A stretch of 37,999 nucleotides of DNA from Mycobacterium aquaticum (GCF_002086485.1 NZ_MVHF01000064.1:1-37999); one strand, 5' to 3'; positions 15,395 through 24,272 are shown, counted from the first letter of the stretch. The notes: generated by a model from the sequence alone, not told the origin. Made by a program: numbers and translations.

Positions 15395-16105
15395 TTATCC
15401 GGTCACGAACTCCTCGATCAGATCCGCGATCATCGTCGCGCCCCGGGTGTTCTGGTGCAGCAGATCCGTGGTGAGCCGCAATCCCCGCCTGCGGGAGATG
15501 TCGTCCAGTGGGCGCCGCAGCAGAAAGTGCTGGATCGCCCCACCTGCCATGAGAGCCAGGTTGTCGCGGTAGTGGGTACCGGGCCGGAACCCTCCCGCCG
15601 TCAGATACTCGACCTGCCGTTCGTTGAGCGGAAGGTACGCCAGACGGTTGCTTTCAGCGATCTTCTTGAGCACCGCGCTGTACTCCTGTGAGCGTCGCAC
15701 CGAGTCGGATCCGATGTCCTCGCCGAGCACCGGGAGCGACAGCAGCCCGATGCGGGCCGACGTTTCACGCATCAACCGCTCGACGATCGCGGCAACGTTG
15801 TCGGTGAACCCGTCGATGCCGGGCGACCCGGTGAGCTTGTTCAGCCGCCGCGCCCTGGCACTGCTTTTCGCCGACATGCTTGCGACCACGTCGTTGCCGC
15901 CTATCAGCACCGTCACCAGGTCCGGCTGCAGTTCAACGACTGCGGCAACGCGCCGCAGCGTGTTCTCGGTGAGCTCACCGTTGACGCCTGCATTGGTGAA
16001 TGCGAAGGGCGACAACACAGGTCGATCCGACAACATCGCCACGTAGTCGGCGCTGAGCTGGCCGCGAGTGATGCTGTCGCCGAGGCACACGACGCGTCGG
16101 GGCAT
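15395..16105 (-). CDS. SGNH/GDSL-type hydrolase
   Basis: This 236-residue protein carries all SGNH blocks: Ser11 in CLGDSITRG, Gly43 in the NGE turn, Asn71 in IGGND, and the catalytic pair Asp214/His217 in TTDLLHQN. It should be a serine esterase or lipase-like acyl hydrolase. No signal peptide is visible, so it probably acts in the cytoplasm or is membrane-associated through its partner. The start lies 5 nt after the MMPL transporter stop, with GGAGG inside the end of that gene, so the two are co-translated. This pairing suggests trimming or transfer of an acyl chain on a lipid handled by the transporter. Confidence 0.88.
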   Translation of the reverse strand: MPRRVVCLGDSITRGQLSADYVAMLSDRPVLSPFAFTNAGVNGELTENTLRRVAAVVELQPDLVTVLIGGNDVVASMSAKSSARARRLNKLTGSPGIDGFTDNVAAIVERLMRETSARIGLLSLPVLGEDIGSDSVRRSQEYSAVLKKIAESNRLAYLPLNERQVEYLTAGGFRPGTHYRDNLALMAGGAIQHFLLRRPLDDISRRRGLRLTTDLLHQNTRGATMIADLIEEFVTG

Positions 16106-16110
16106 GACGG

Positions 16111-18381
16111 CTACTGCACCTCCTCGCTGTCGCGCCGTTGCGCGGGCACCAGGCGGTGCTTCGGTGCGGGTGCGGCCGGCTCACCGTGGGTGATCCCGAT
16201 GTGCTTGTGCAGCCAGGCCAGCGGCGCCGGCGCCCACCAGCTCCACCTGCCCATCAGATGCATGAACGCCGGCACCAGCACCGTGCGCACCAACGTGGCG
16301 TCGACCAGGATGGCCAGCGTGAGGCCGAGGCCGAACATCCGCATGAACGACACGTGGGCGGCGGTGAGCGCCGCGAACGAGATCGACATCACCAGCGCGG
16401 CGGCGGTGATGACGCGCCCGGTGTGAGCAACGCCCAAGGCTACGCTCTCGTCGGCATCGGCGCGGGTACGTTCCGAGGCCAGCCAGAACTCCCGGATCCG
16501 GGATACCAGAAACACCTCGTAGTCCATCGACAAGCCGAAGGCGATGCAGAACAGCACCACGGGCATGTTGGTGACGAGCGTCCCGGTCGCCGTCGTCCCC
16601 AATCCGCCCAGATGGCCGTCCTGAAATATCCACACCATGGCTCCGAACGCGGCGCTGAGCGATAACACGTTGAGCACCAACGCCTTCAGCGGCAGGAGCA
16701 CACTGCCCGTCAGCATGAACAGCAGGAGCAGCGAGATCACCGCGATCATCCCGAGGACCAGGGGTAGCCGGGACATGATCGCGTTCACGGTGTCCCGGTT
16801 GGTCTGCGCGGTCCCGGTGATGTAGACGCTGCGGCCGCCCGGGCCTGCCAGGGCATGGATCTGATCGAGCTGGGTCTCCGAACTCGACGAGAACAGCGGC
16901 GCCCTGCTGGCTGCGGTGAGAAACATGCTGCCCTGCGCCTTCCCGGTCGCCGCGGACGGCGGACCGGTCTGCGCACCGCCGACGAACGTGCCCATCGGGG
17001 TGGAGACCGCGGTGATGCCGGGGACGTGCGAGAGATCGGCCGCGTAGCGGGCAATGTCGTGTGGCCCCAGCCCGTTCGCGTCGGGGATGACCACCGACAC
17101 CGAAGTGGCGGGGTCGGCATCGAACCCGGTGCGGAGCTGGTCGCCGACCTGATGCGGTGACGCCGAACCGGGTAGCACGCGGTCGTCGGGGAAGCCCCAC
17201 TTGACGCCCAGGAACGGCACACCGAGCAGCACCAGGAGCGCGACGACCGCCAACCCGATCGAAAACGCATGGCGCATGACGAATCTCGTCGAGCGGTACC
17301 AGTATTGCTGTTCGACGGGGCGGGCCACCGACGGCGATCTACGCAGCAGCCGCCGAACGTCCAGCGCGTCCAGTCGGGTGCCGAGTAAGACGATCGCTGC
17401 CGGTGTCACCACCACCGCCACGACCGCGGCGAAGGTCACCGTGGCAACCCCTGCGTAGGCCAGGGACTTGAGGAAGTGCATCGGGAACACGATCAGCGCG
17501 GCCATCGAGAGCGCGACCGTCGTCGCGGAGAACAACACCGTGCGGCCCGCCGTCACCATGGTGCGCTCGAGCGCTTCGTCGCGGCCGGCGCCGTCCGCCA
17601 ACTCGTCGCGGTACCGGCTGATGATCAGCAACGTGTAGTCGATCGCCAGCGCCAGGCCCATCGCGGTACTCAGGTTCAGCGCGAAGATCGAGACATCGGT
17701 GGTGAACGTGATGAGCCGCAGGACTGCGAGCGCACCGGCAATCGCCATCACCGCGACCATGACGGGCAACGCCGCGGCCAACAACCCACCGAAGACCCAC
17801 ACCAACACGAGGAAGCTGAGCGGTATGGCGATCGACTCCATCAGCAGCAGGTCCTTCTGCGTCTGCTGGGTGATCCCCGCGTTGACCATCGCCGGGCCGC
17901 CGGCCTGCACCGTGACCGCGTCGTGGTCTCGCAATATCTGTTCGGACAGCGTGTTTGCGTAGTTGGGCGCATCCCGCTCTCCGCCGGTTATGCCTGCCAC
18001 GATCAGACCCGACCTGCCGTCTCTGCTGACGAGCTGAGCGGCCGCGGCCGGCGGGACGGTCCATGCGGACGTCACGTTCGCCACATGTGGTGAGCGATGC
18101 AGGTCGTCGACGATCGCCGTGCCGATCCGGCGGGCCGCTGCGCTGTCGGCACCATCCGGCGAGCTGACGACGAACACGAGCTGTTGGTCACCCTGGCCGA
18201 ATCGTTCGGCGAGCATTCGCGTCGCGATCGCCGATTCGGATGCCGGGTCTTCGAAACCGGTCGGCGAGAGGCTGTTTGCCACCGGTATGCCGAAGACCGC
18301 CGCCAAGACCATCACCAGCGCCGCGACGGAGACTGTCAGTCGTGGTGCCGCGATGGCGAGGTGAGCAATGCGGTGCAGCAA
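16111..18381 (-). CDS. MMPL/RND-family transporter
   Basis: This 756-residue RND-type protein has two repeats of one helix, a periplasmic domain and a five-helix bundle. The proton-relay Asp-Tyr pairs are present in both: Asp248-Tyr249 in LALAIDYTLLIISRYRDE and Asp620-Tyr621 in FGLSMDYEVFLVSRIREF. It is shorter than MmpL3 (about 940 residues) and lacks its long cytoplasmic tail; it is closer in size to generic actinobacterial MMPL proteins. It should export a lipid or hydrophobic small molecule using proton flux. The start is TTG 18381 with AAAGGA upstream. It forms an operon with the SGNH hydrolase and is divergent from the flavin monooxygenase/methyltransferase pair. Confidence 0.93.
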   Translation of the reverse strand: MLHRIAHLAIAAPRLTVSVAALVMVLAAVFGIPVANSLSPTGFEDPASESAIATRMLAERFGQGDQQLVFVVSSPDGADSAAARRIGTAIVDDLHRSPHVANVTSAWTVPPAAAAQLVSRDGRSGLIVAGITGGERDAPNYANTLSEQILRDHDAVTVQAGGPAMVNAGITQQTQKDLLLMESIAIPLSFLVLVWVFGGLLAAALPVMVAVMAIAGALAVLRLITFTTDVSIFALNLSTAMGLALAIDYTLLIISRYRDELADGAGRDEALERTMVTAGRTVLFSATTVALSMAALIVFPMHFLKSLAYAGVATVTFAAVVAVVVTPAAIVLLGTRLDALDVRRLLRRSPSVARPVEQQYWYRSTRFVMRHAFSIGLAVVALLVLLGVPFLGVKWGFPDDRVLPGSASPHQVGDQLRTGFDADPATSVSVVIPDANGLGPHDIARYAADLSHVPGITAVSTPMGTFVGGAQTGPPSAATGKAQGSMFLTAASRAPLFSSSSETQLDQIHALAGPGGRSVYITGTAQTNRDTVNAIMSRLPLVLGMIAVISLLLLFMLTGSVLLPLKALVLNVLSLSAAFGAMVWIFQDGHLGGLGTTATGTLVTNMPVVLFCIAFGLSMDYEVFLVSRIREFWLASERTRADADESVALGVAHTGRVITAAALVMSISFAALTAAHVSFMRMFGLGLTLAILVDATLVRTVLVPAFMHLMGRWSWWAPAPLAWLHKHIGITHGEPAAPAPKHRLVPAQRRDSEEVQ

Positions 18382-18866
18382 GTTCGTGTCCTTTGCGGAC
18401 GACAGTTCCAGCTACCTTGACGATTTGCGATGTTACAGCGGCAGATCGAGGTTCTGCGAGCCCTTGACCGGATCCGAGACCGATCGGCACAGCGCGATCG
18501 CGTCCATCCTTTTTGCCGAGTCAAAGATCAAGGACGACAGGGGATGCCGGACATTTCCAGGCATGCGAACGTTGAACTATGGCACGGTCGGCACCGTGTC
18601 ATCAGTGCCGACCAGATTGGAGCACTGACGAGCCCGCCGGGCGAGACTGCAGTAGTGCGTTACTCAGTCTCGCTGCACCATGCATCATCCATAATTCACG
18701 GTGTTGGAGCCGGCCTCCAGGAAAGGACAGGTCATACCGGCGCGCTGCGCCGATTTCCATAGGCAGCACTGCGCCGACGTTGTTTTCCGTTAGCCTGAAA
18801 TGACCGACGCCACAGGCCAGTCCCCCTTGGGGGCGACAGTGATAGCTGAGCGAACGGAGGCGGTGG
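18382..18866. other. 485 bp divergent intergenic region
   Basis: This control region lies between the MMPL gene (minus) and the flavin monooxygenase gene (plus). No gene is convincing; the small open frames have atypical composition. It contains overlapping palindromes at 18583-18613, a TAACAT -10-like hexamer for the minus strand at 18430-18435, a CATAAT -10-like hexamer for the plus strand at 18690-18695, and a GGAGG ribosome site ahead of 18867. No -35 element is clear. Its AT content is higher than its flanks. Confidence 0.6.
18583..18613. promoter_or_regulatory. overlapping palindromes, candidate operator
   Basis: GGTCGGCAC (18586-18594) and GTGCCGACC (18605-18613) are a perfect 9-bp inverted repeat with a 10-bp spacer. 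The left arm is shared with a second perfect palindrome, CACGGT-CGGC-ACCGTG (18583-18598). Being nearly central between divergent genes, this suggests a TetR- or GntR-type operator. No regulator gene is adjacent, so the binding protein is unknown. Confidence 0.45.
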
Positions 18867-20111
18867 ATGACCACCGAGGCTCGGAACCTTTTTGACGCCA
18901 TCGTCATTGGCGCAGGTCCGTCCGGCCTCGCCGTCGCACGCGAGTTGCGTCATCGGCACGGAATCACCGCGCTTATCCTCGATCGCGCTGGGGCACCGGC
19001 GATTTCGTGGCGAACACGCTATGACAACTTCCGGTTGAACACCACCGGCTTCCTCTCCCATCTCCCGGGACAGAGAATCCCCATCGCGGCCGGACGCTGG
19101 CCGACCAGAGAGGACATGGTCGCCTACTTCGACAGCTACGTCGAGCGTCAGAACATCTCCCTTCGCTTCGGATGCGAGGTCAACCGCATCGACCGCACCG
19201 CCGACCGCTGGCGACTCGACACGTCCGCAGGCGAGATCCAGGCACCGGCGGTCGTACTCGCGACGGGCAACTATCGGACGCCTGTCATCCCGCCCTGGCC
19301 CGGCCTCGGCGATTTCACGGGCGAAGTCACCCATTCCGCGGGCTTCCGCAACGCCCGTCCGTACCGGGATCGCGATGTCCTGGTGGTCGGCGCCGGGAAT
19401 TCGGCCGCCGACATCGCGGTCCAACTGGCCGACAACGACGCGAACCGGATCTGGCTTTCCGTCCGCACTCCCCCTCATCTCGTCCGCCGGGCACTGGGCC
19501 CGATTCCGTCCGACGTGTTCCTCGAGCTGTCCGCCCGGGTTCCGGCGAGTGTGGTCGATCCGCTGATCGCGCGCACCCACCGACTGGTGTGGGGCACCGA
19601 CCTGTCCGTCTACGGTTTTCAGCGGCCACCGTTGGGGCTGAAGGCAACTGTCGAACAGCGCGGCCGCATCCCGACATTCGCCGACGAACTTGTCGAGGCG
19701 GTACGGGCCGGGCGCATCGAGGTGGTGCCCGCGGTGAAATCGGTCGGGCCGACGTGCGTGACGCTCGCCGACGGCTCCTCGGTCACACCCGATGTGATCA
19801 TCACCGCCACCGGATTCAGCCCGGATCTCGAAGGACTGGTCGGCCATCTCGGCGTCCTGGACGATCGCGGCAATCCCCGCGGCGGCTTCGCGGGTCACCT
19901 CGGCGACGGCCTGTTCACCATCGGCTACGGCATCCCGCCCAACAGTCCGCTGCGATCGATCCGTCGGCATGCGACGCGGCTGGCACGCGACATTGCGCGC
20001 TATCTGAGGGATAGCGCCCTCGCCAGAAGCGAAGCGCCACAGCCTGTCTCGGAGACCGGACCGCCCCGCGTCCGCGGCAGGCGGGCCGCCGAGCAAGGCC
20101 GACTGCGATGA
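18867..20111 (+). CDS. flavin-containing monooxygenase-like NAD(P)-binding oxidoreductase
   Basis: This 414-residue protein has an FAD Rossmann motif IGAGPSG at 14-20, the class B monooxygenase fingerprint FTGEVTHSAGF (Phe150, His156, Phe160; pattern FxGxxxHxxxF), a second NADPH-binding Rossmann motif VVGAGNSAAD at 173-182, and the ATGF segment late. Such enzymes oxidise nucleophilic heteroatoms or ketones using NADPH and oxygen. The start has GGAGG with ideal spacing. It overlaps the O-methyltransferase gene by 4 nt (ATGA), so oxidation and methylation of one substrate is a reasonable inference. The substrate is unknown. Confidence 0.9.
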   Translation: MTTEARNLFDAIVIGAGPSGLAVARELRHRHGITALILDRAGAPAISWRTRYDNFRLNTTGFLSHLPGQRIPIAAGRWPTREDMVAYFDSYVERQNISLRFGCEVNRIDRTADRWRLDTSAGEIQAPAVVLATGNYRTPVIPPWPGLGDFTGEVTHSAGFRNARPYRDRDVLVVGAGNSAADIAVQLADNDANRIWLSVRTPPHLVRRALGPIPSDVFLELSARVPASVVDPLIARTHRLVWGTDLSVYGFQRPPLGLKATVEQRGRIPTFADELVEAVRAGRIEVVPAVKSVGPTCVTLADGSSVTPDVIITATGFSPDLEGLVGHLGVLDDRGNPRGGFAGHLGDGLFTIGYGIPPNSPLRSIRRHATRLARDIARYLRDSALARSEAPQPVSETGPPRVRGRRAAEQGRLR

Positions 20112-20857
20112 CACTCAAACGTTTCCTGGCGCCGCTGCGGTGGTCGGTGATCAACACCTTCCTGCTGCCGCGGACTTTCGCGCGGACCGGCCAATTCGGT
20201 GACGGCCGGGAAGCTGCGGCCGCCGAGTACGTCGTGGCCAACGCCCGCCGGGGCGACGTCGACGACGTCCTCGAAACCATGGACCGGTTCGCCTACGAGA
20301 AGACCTTCCTGATCAGCGTCGGCGACGAGAAGGGTGCTTTGCTCGACGCCGCGGTCAAACGCGCCGACACCCGGCTGGCACTCGAGCTCGGCACCTACTG
20401 CGGTTACGGCGCGCTGCGCATCGCCCGTGCGGCGCCGACGGCCAGAGTGTTCTCGGTGGAGTGGGCGCAGGCCAATGCCGAGATCGCACGGCGGATCTGG
20501 GCGCACGCCGGTATGGACGACAGGATCACCTGCGTCGTCGGCATGATCGGCGACGGCGGGCGCACCCTGCGGGCGCTCGAAGACCACGGGTTCGCGACCG
20601 GCGCCCTCGACCTGCTATTCCTCGACCACGTCAAGAGCGCATACCTGTCAGATCTGCACAGCATCATGGAGCGGGAATGGCTACATCCCGGTTCGATCGT
20701 CGTCGCCGACAACGTCAAGATCCCGGGTGCCCCGAAGTATCGCGAATACATGCGCCAACAGCAGGGCCGGACGTTCGACACGATCGAGCACAACACCCAC
20801 GGCGAGTATCAGACGGTGGTCCGGGACCTGATGCTGGAATCTGTCGTCCTGCCCTGA
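20108..20857 (+). CDS. class I SAM-dependent O-methyltransferase (COMT-like)
   Basis: This 249-residue protein has the catechol O-methyltransferase layout: a helical N-terminus, SAM motif I LELGTYCGYGALRIA, an acidic residue after beta-2 (VFSVEWAQANAEIA), the LLFLDHVKSAYLSDL metal-binding region with Asp, and VVADNVKIPGAPKY, the second metal ligand region of COMT. It likely methylates a catechol or similar hydroxyl with Mg2+ and S-adenosylmethionine. It is coupled to the monooxygenase by ATGA. Its last 49 nt overlap, tail to tail, the 3' end of the rhomboid-like gene. Confidence 0.9.
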   Translation: MTLKRFLAPLRWSVINTFLLPRTFARTGQFGDGREAAAAEYVVANARRGDVDDVLETMDRFAYEKTFLISVGDEKGALLDAAVKRADTRLALELGTYCGYGALRIARAAPTARVFSVEWAQANAEIARRIWAHAGMDDRITCVVGMIGDGGRTLRALEDHGFATGALDLLFLDHVKSAYLSDLHSIMEREWLHPGSIVVADNVKIPGAPKYREYMRQQQGRTFDTIEHNTHGEYQTVVRDLMLESVVLP

Positions 20858-21468
20858 TCACCCGACGGCCGGGTGAACGGGTAACAGCACAGGCCGACCA
20901 GCAGAGCGCACAGATGCCCGATCGCGGTGAAGTTGATGTTTCCCACCAGCGCGGCCCCGAAGTAGATGAACGCCGTTCCCAGGTAGACCCACCGCCAGGG
21001 CCGCACGATGCGGTACGCCAGCACGGCGCCCACCCCGACCAGGAAGTAGCTGACGCCGATGTCGCGCACGTGGACCAGCCGCTCTGGCGCGACGTGATCG
21101 TGGATCGCGAGGTACAGCAGGCCTTCGCTGATGTAGGTGGCCAACACGTGGGCGATCAAGCCGACGCTGAGCCACCGGATTTGTCCGAGCCAGCGTTCCG
21201 CGGGAGCGAGGATGAGGCTGAACAGCACGAGATACGGCGTCCAGAATCGACCGTCGATCCAAAAGAGGCTGGTGACCAGCACGTATAGCGGGTCGGTCTC
21301 CAAATGGTGGATGTTGGTCGAGCTCTGGATCAGCAGGACGTGCAGGTCCCGCCCGTGCAGTTGATGCTGAATGATCGTGGTGACCAGCAGGGCAGCCAGC
21401 CAGATATAGGTCAGCGGCGCGCTGCGGACATATCGCCACACCGCCGTCAGCCACGATTTCAGACGCAC
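20809..21468 (-). CDS. rhomboid-like intramembrane protein
   Basis: This 219-residue protein has about six membrane helices. Features resembling rhomboid proteases are Ser140 in DIGVSYFLVG (position of the GxS nucleophile), His185 in TAIGHLCALLVG (TM6 base), and His107 in the TM2-like helix. The N-terminal segment (HHLETDPLYVLVTSLFW) resembles the rhomboid L1 entry. The canonical GASG is not kept, so protease activity is uncertain; mycobacterial genomes annotate such proteins as rhomboid-like. It starts at GTG 21468 with no ribosome site. A CATACT hexamer ends 6 nt upstream, so the mRNA may be leaderless. Its 3' end overlaps the methyltransferase gene on the other strand by 49 nt. Confidence 0.78.
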   Translation of the reverse strand: MRLKSWLTAVWRYVRSAPLTYIWLAALLVTTIIQHQLHGRDLHVLLIQSSTNIHHLETDPLYVLVTSLFWIDGRFWTPYLVLFSLILAPAERWLGQIRWLSVGLIAHVLATYISEGLLYLAIHDHVAPERLVHVRDIGVSYFLVGVGAVLAYRIVRPWRWVYLGTAFIYFGAALVGNINFTAIGHLCALLVGLCCYPFTRPSGDQGRTTDSSIRSRTTV

Positions 21469-21474
21469 GCGCTC

Positions 21475-21480
21475 AGTATG
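21475..21480 (-). promoter_or_regulatory. -10 element for leaderless rhomboid-like gene
   Basis: CATACT on the minus strand is separated by 6 nt (GAGCGC) from the GTG start. The spacing equals that seen at dcd. The first base deviates from TANNNT, so support is moderate. Confidence 0.35.
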
Positions 21481-21507
21481 CGCACGCCGGCATCGTCGCG
21501 CCCCCGA

Positions 21508-22359
21508 TCAAGCTGTGGACGAGCTGTCAGCCTCGAACAGCCGCGCGATCGCGGTGAAGCCGCCGTGCCGTTTGGCCTCATATGCCCAGATCAAAGCGAC
21601 GATGGGGAGTGGCCCCAGCACCACCCACCACCGCGCCGAAGGCGGGACGAGCTCGGCGATCAGCTCGGCGCTCGGGCGTCCGTCCACGACAGCCGGTAGC
21701 CAGTCGTGCAGCAGGATCGTCATCATCCGCGTTGCCTCGAACGGCCCGGCCAAGGTGGTCAGCACCCAGCTCAGGGTGGCGATGACCAGCGCCCACGGCC
21801 ACGCCAGCAACAGGGACTGGTCGTCGACGATATCGGCGGCCGAGCGGATCGACTCGGCGATGAACGCGAAGCCGAGCGCGACCAGCAGCATCCCCACCTG
21901 CGCGGCCAGCAGATCTTCCAGCACGGAGTTCGCCAGGTCGTCCGACGCTCTCGTGGGCAACCCGAAGGCCAACGACAACAAGCCGGCCAGCAGCGCCAAC
22001 AACGCCAACGCCGATGTCGAATCCTCGATCCGCATGAACGAATCGGACACGATACGCACCACCAGCCGCGACGACGCCACAGGTCCGGTGCGATACAGGA
22101 CCATCACCACCAGTCCCGACAGGACGATGGAGGTCAGCCACGCGACCACCGCCGCGCAGATGATCACCAGCGCGAGCGACCCGACGATGGCGACGAGTTC
22201 GGAATTCTCGCGGTCGCCGTTGCGCACCACCAGCAGCGGCACCACGCCAAGGGCCAGCACCCCGAGCGCGCGAACCAGGATCGGCAGGGCGAATCCGGCG
22301 ATGTCACGTGGGTCCAGGTCGGGGTCTTGGCGCCGGATTGCGGCGATCTCGGCCTTCAT
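21508..22359 (-). CDS. hypothetical multi-pass membrane protein
   Basis: This protein of about 283 residues has roughly six hydrophobic helices: the N-terminal LVRALGVLALGVVPLLVV, LVAIVGSLALVIICAAVVAWL, LALLALLAGLLSLAFGL, MLLVALGFAFIAESI, WALVIATLSWVLTTLA, and WWVVLGPLPIVALIWAYEA. Loops are charged. I do not recognise the family. The frame is open to 22458, but I chose ATG 22359 because the upstream part is Arg/Pro-rich and unlike a membrane protein N-terminus. The gene lies just downstream of the Rv0320-like gene on the same strand with about 107 nt between, so co-transcription is possible. Confidence 0.7.
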   Translation of the reverse strand: MKAEIAAIRRQDPDLDPRDIAGFALPILVRALGVLALGVVPLLVVRNGDRENSELVAIVGSLALVIICAAVVAWLTSIVLSGLVVMVLYRTGPVASSRLVVRIVSDSFMRIEDSTSALALLALLAGLLSLAFGLPTRASDDLANSVLEDLLAAQVGMLLVALGFAFIAESIRSAADIVDDQSLLLAWPWALVIATLSWVLTTLAGPFEATRMMTILLHDWLPAVVDGRPSAELIAELVPPSARWWVVLGPLPIVALIWAYEAKRHGGFTAIARLFEADSSSTA

Positions 22360-22466
22360 GACCGCACGCGCCCGATGAATGGACAACCTGCCCGCCACAG
22401 GGGGAATGTAAGCGCGGCCAGGCCCGCAATCATGCCGACACGCTGGGCGAACGCGCACCCGACGGC

Positions 22467-23156
22467 CTAGCGCGGATAGACCTCGCCGCCGGTCGGGTAA
22501 CCACCGCCGGTGGTGGTGAGGTGCACGTGGTCGTAGTGGCCGTAGCCGCCGCTCTGCGGGCCGCTCGGCGTGTAGTAGGTGCCGCGCCAGATAGCATCCT
22601 GCAGCCCGAACCGGTCCGCGTTCTTCAGCGCGTACGCGACGATCGCATTGCCCAGCGCAATGCCCTCGGCGCTGCTGGGGTTGGGGATCATCACGTCGAG
22701 CGCCAGCCCGTCGGGATGCCAGCGCAGCACGTCGGGCCGAACCCCTCCGATCTCGTGGATCTCGGGGAACGCCGCGCTGACGGCGCGGGCCGTCAGGATC
22801 GTCCGGACCTGGAGGCCCCGTTCAGGCGCGACCCCGACCGGCAGGAACCGGGGGACGACGGCGACGGGTACGACTCGGTAGTGCGACCGCGAGGCCGCCT
22901 GCAGGGAGACGACGGACATGCCCGAGTCCTCCTCGGACGGGGCTGACGAGAACTTGCTCCGCACCGGCGTGACCACCTGCAGACCGCTCGCGATGTCACC
23001 CTCGATGGCGGACTTGGCGGCTTGCGCGGAGCTGAGTTCGGCGGCGCTGCCGCCGACGGCGAAGAACACCGCGGTCGAGGCGAGCACGGTGGCCCCGACG
23101 GCCGGTGATACCCGCCGCCGACTGGCTAATGCGTGCCGACCCACACGGAGCACCAT
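22467..23156 (-). CDS. exported VldE/VanY-like zinc peptidase, Rv0320 homologue
   Basis: This 229-residue protein starts with a membrane or signal segment (VGATVLASTAVFFAVGG, near 20-36), then a low-complexity stalk and a C-terminal catalytic domain. Its motifs match M15/VanY-like peptidases: His147 and Asp154 in HPDGLALDVM, and the HYDHVHL cluster (His207, His210, His212). Zinc-dependent cleavage of peptidoglycan stems outside the membrane is the likely role, as for related actinobacterial cell-wall hydrolases. In M. tuberculosis the exported protein Rv0320 precedes dcd; here it is separated from dcd by about 19 kb of accessory genes. The start at 23156 is the only reasonable one. It is divergent from the AraC regulator. 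Confidence 0.85.
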   Translation of the reverse strand: MVLRVGRHALASRRRVSPAVGATVLASTAVFFAVGGSAAELSSAQAAKSAIEGDIASGLQVVTPVRSKFSSAPSEEDSGMSVVSLQAASRSHYRVVPVAVVPRFLPVGVAPERGLQVRTILTARAVSAAFPEIHEIGGVRPDVLRWHPDGLALDVMIPNPSSAEGIALGNAIVAYALKNADRFGLQDAIWRGTYYTPSGPQSGGYGHYDHVHLTTTGGGYPTGGEVYPR

Positions 23157-23411
23157 ACGAGCGGCTCAGGAACCACGCAGCAACCCCCCAGCCGATCTTG
23201 GAGTTTCCTCAGAGTCTCGCCAATTAACACACAATCGACTTTTTGGAGCGCAACGACACGCAATCGAGACCTGCGAGCAGCCGATTCGCCCGTCACGAGG
23301 CGCGACGCGGAAGTGCCGAATGAATTGAAAATGCCATCCCGGCCCGGTGACGCTCGCTACGCTCCTAGCCAAATTGACGCAGCCGCACATCGCGCAGGGG
23401 GGCGCCTGTCC

Positions 23412-24266
23412 ATGAAGCCGTGGGATGGCGGGCGCCCGAAGACCCGCCGCGTCGTACTCGGCGAGAAAGCCGTCGCGACGCGCGGCCTGTCATTGCGCTA
23501 CGCCACCGAGCAGATCCGCTCATCGACGGACTGGTGCTGCCACGACGACAACCGACACCTGGTCTTCGTACATCGTGCGGGACGCCTGCGTTCGATGGAG
23601 ACCGACCTGGACTGGGGCCCGTCGGGGCGGACGCTGCCGAGCGCGGGCGACATCTGGGTGGTCCCGGCCGGCGACAAGTGCGCGGCACTGGTCGAGGGCG
23701 ACACCGCGGCCTTCTGCGAAATCGCCATCCCGAACCATCTCCTGGGCTCCACAACACTGATTCCACGCGTCAAACACCGCGACCCGTTGATCCATCAGTT
23801 GACGGAGCGCGTCTACCGCGTCGCCGACCGGGACGACGCCGTGGCACGACTCCTGACCGAGTCGGTAGGCGAAACATTGCGATTGTTGTTCGCCGACACC
23901 TATACCGAGGCCCCGCCGCGCCCCGCCGAGCACACCCCTGACACCTTGGATCCGGCCACCCGCTCACTGGTCGTCGAATTCCTCGAAGACAGCCTCGACT
24001 CGGAGATCACGCTCGAAACACTTGCGCGACAGGCGAAGATGTCGGTGGGTGGCTTCATCAAGGCGTTCCGCGCGTCATTTCACACCACGCCGTATCAGTT
24101 CCTCTTGGACCGTCGCATCGAACGCGCCAAGTCGCTGCTGCTGACCACGCAGCGCAGTGTCACCGAGATCAGCGCAATGGTGGGATTCTCTACGCCCAAT
24201 CATTTCTCGACCGCGTTCCGGCAGCGGGTCGGCGTGTCGCCCAGGGCCTACCGCAGCAACCGCTGA
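23412..24266 (+). CDS. AraC/XylS-family transcriptional regulator
   Basis: This 284-residue protein has a beta-rich N-terminal sensory domain (about 15-150) and the double helix-turn-helix AraC domain at the C-terminus: TLETLARQAKMSVGGFIKAF with TTPYQFLLDRRIERAKSLL, then SVTEISAMVGFSTPNHFSTAF ending VSPRAYRSNR. The second HTH is strongly canonical. It likely activates a nearby transport or catabolic gene; the ligand is unknown. The frame runs open to 23133. I chose ATG 23412 because a purine-rich GGGGGG lies upstream and family N-termini begin about here. A TACGCT -10-like hexamer at 23358-23363 could be its promoter. Confidence 0.85.
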   Translation: MKPWDGGRPKTRRVVLGEKAVATRGLSLRYATEQIRSSTDWCCHDDNRHLVFVHRAGRLRSMETDLDWGPSGRTLPSAGDIWVVPAGDKCAALVEGDTAAFCEIAIPNHLLGSTTLIPRVKHRDPLIHQLTERVYRVADRDDAVARLLTESVGETLRLLFADTYTEAPPRPAEHTPDTLDPATRSLVVEFLEDSLDSEITLETLARQAKMSVGGFIKAFRASFHTTPYQFLLDRRIERAKSLLLTTQRSVTEISAMVGFSTPNHFSTAFRQRVGVSPRAYRSNR

Positions 24267-24272
24267 CAAGAA

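Noticed and set aside
18368..18762. Small open frames (86 to 110 codons) in the 485-bp intergenic region
   Set aside because: No ribosome sites, unusual composition, and they overlap candidate operator and promoter elements.
18732..20114. 460-codon minus-strand frame opposite the flavin monooxygenase
   Set aside because: Antisense shadow; the plus-strand protein has intact FAD and NADPH motifs and a GGAGG site.
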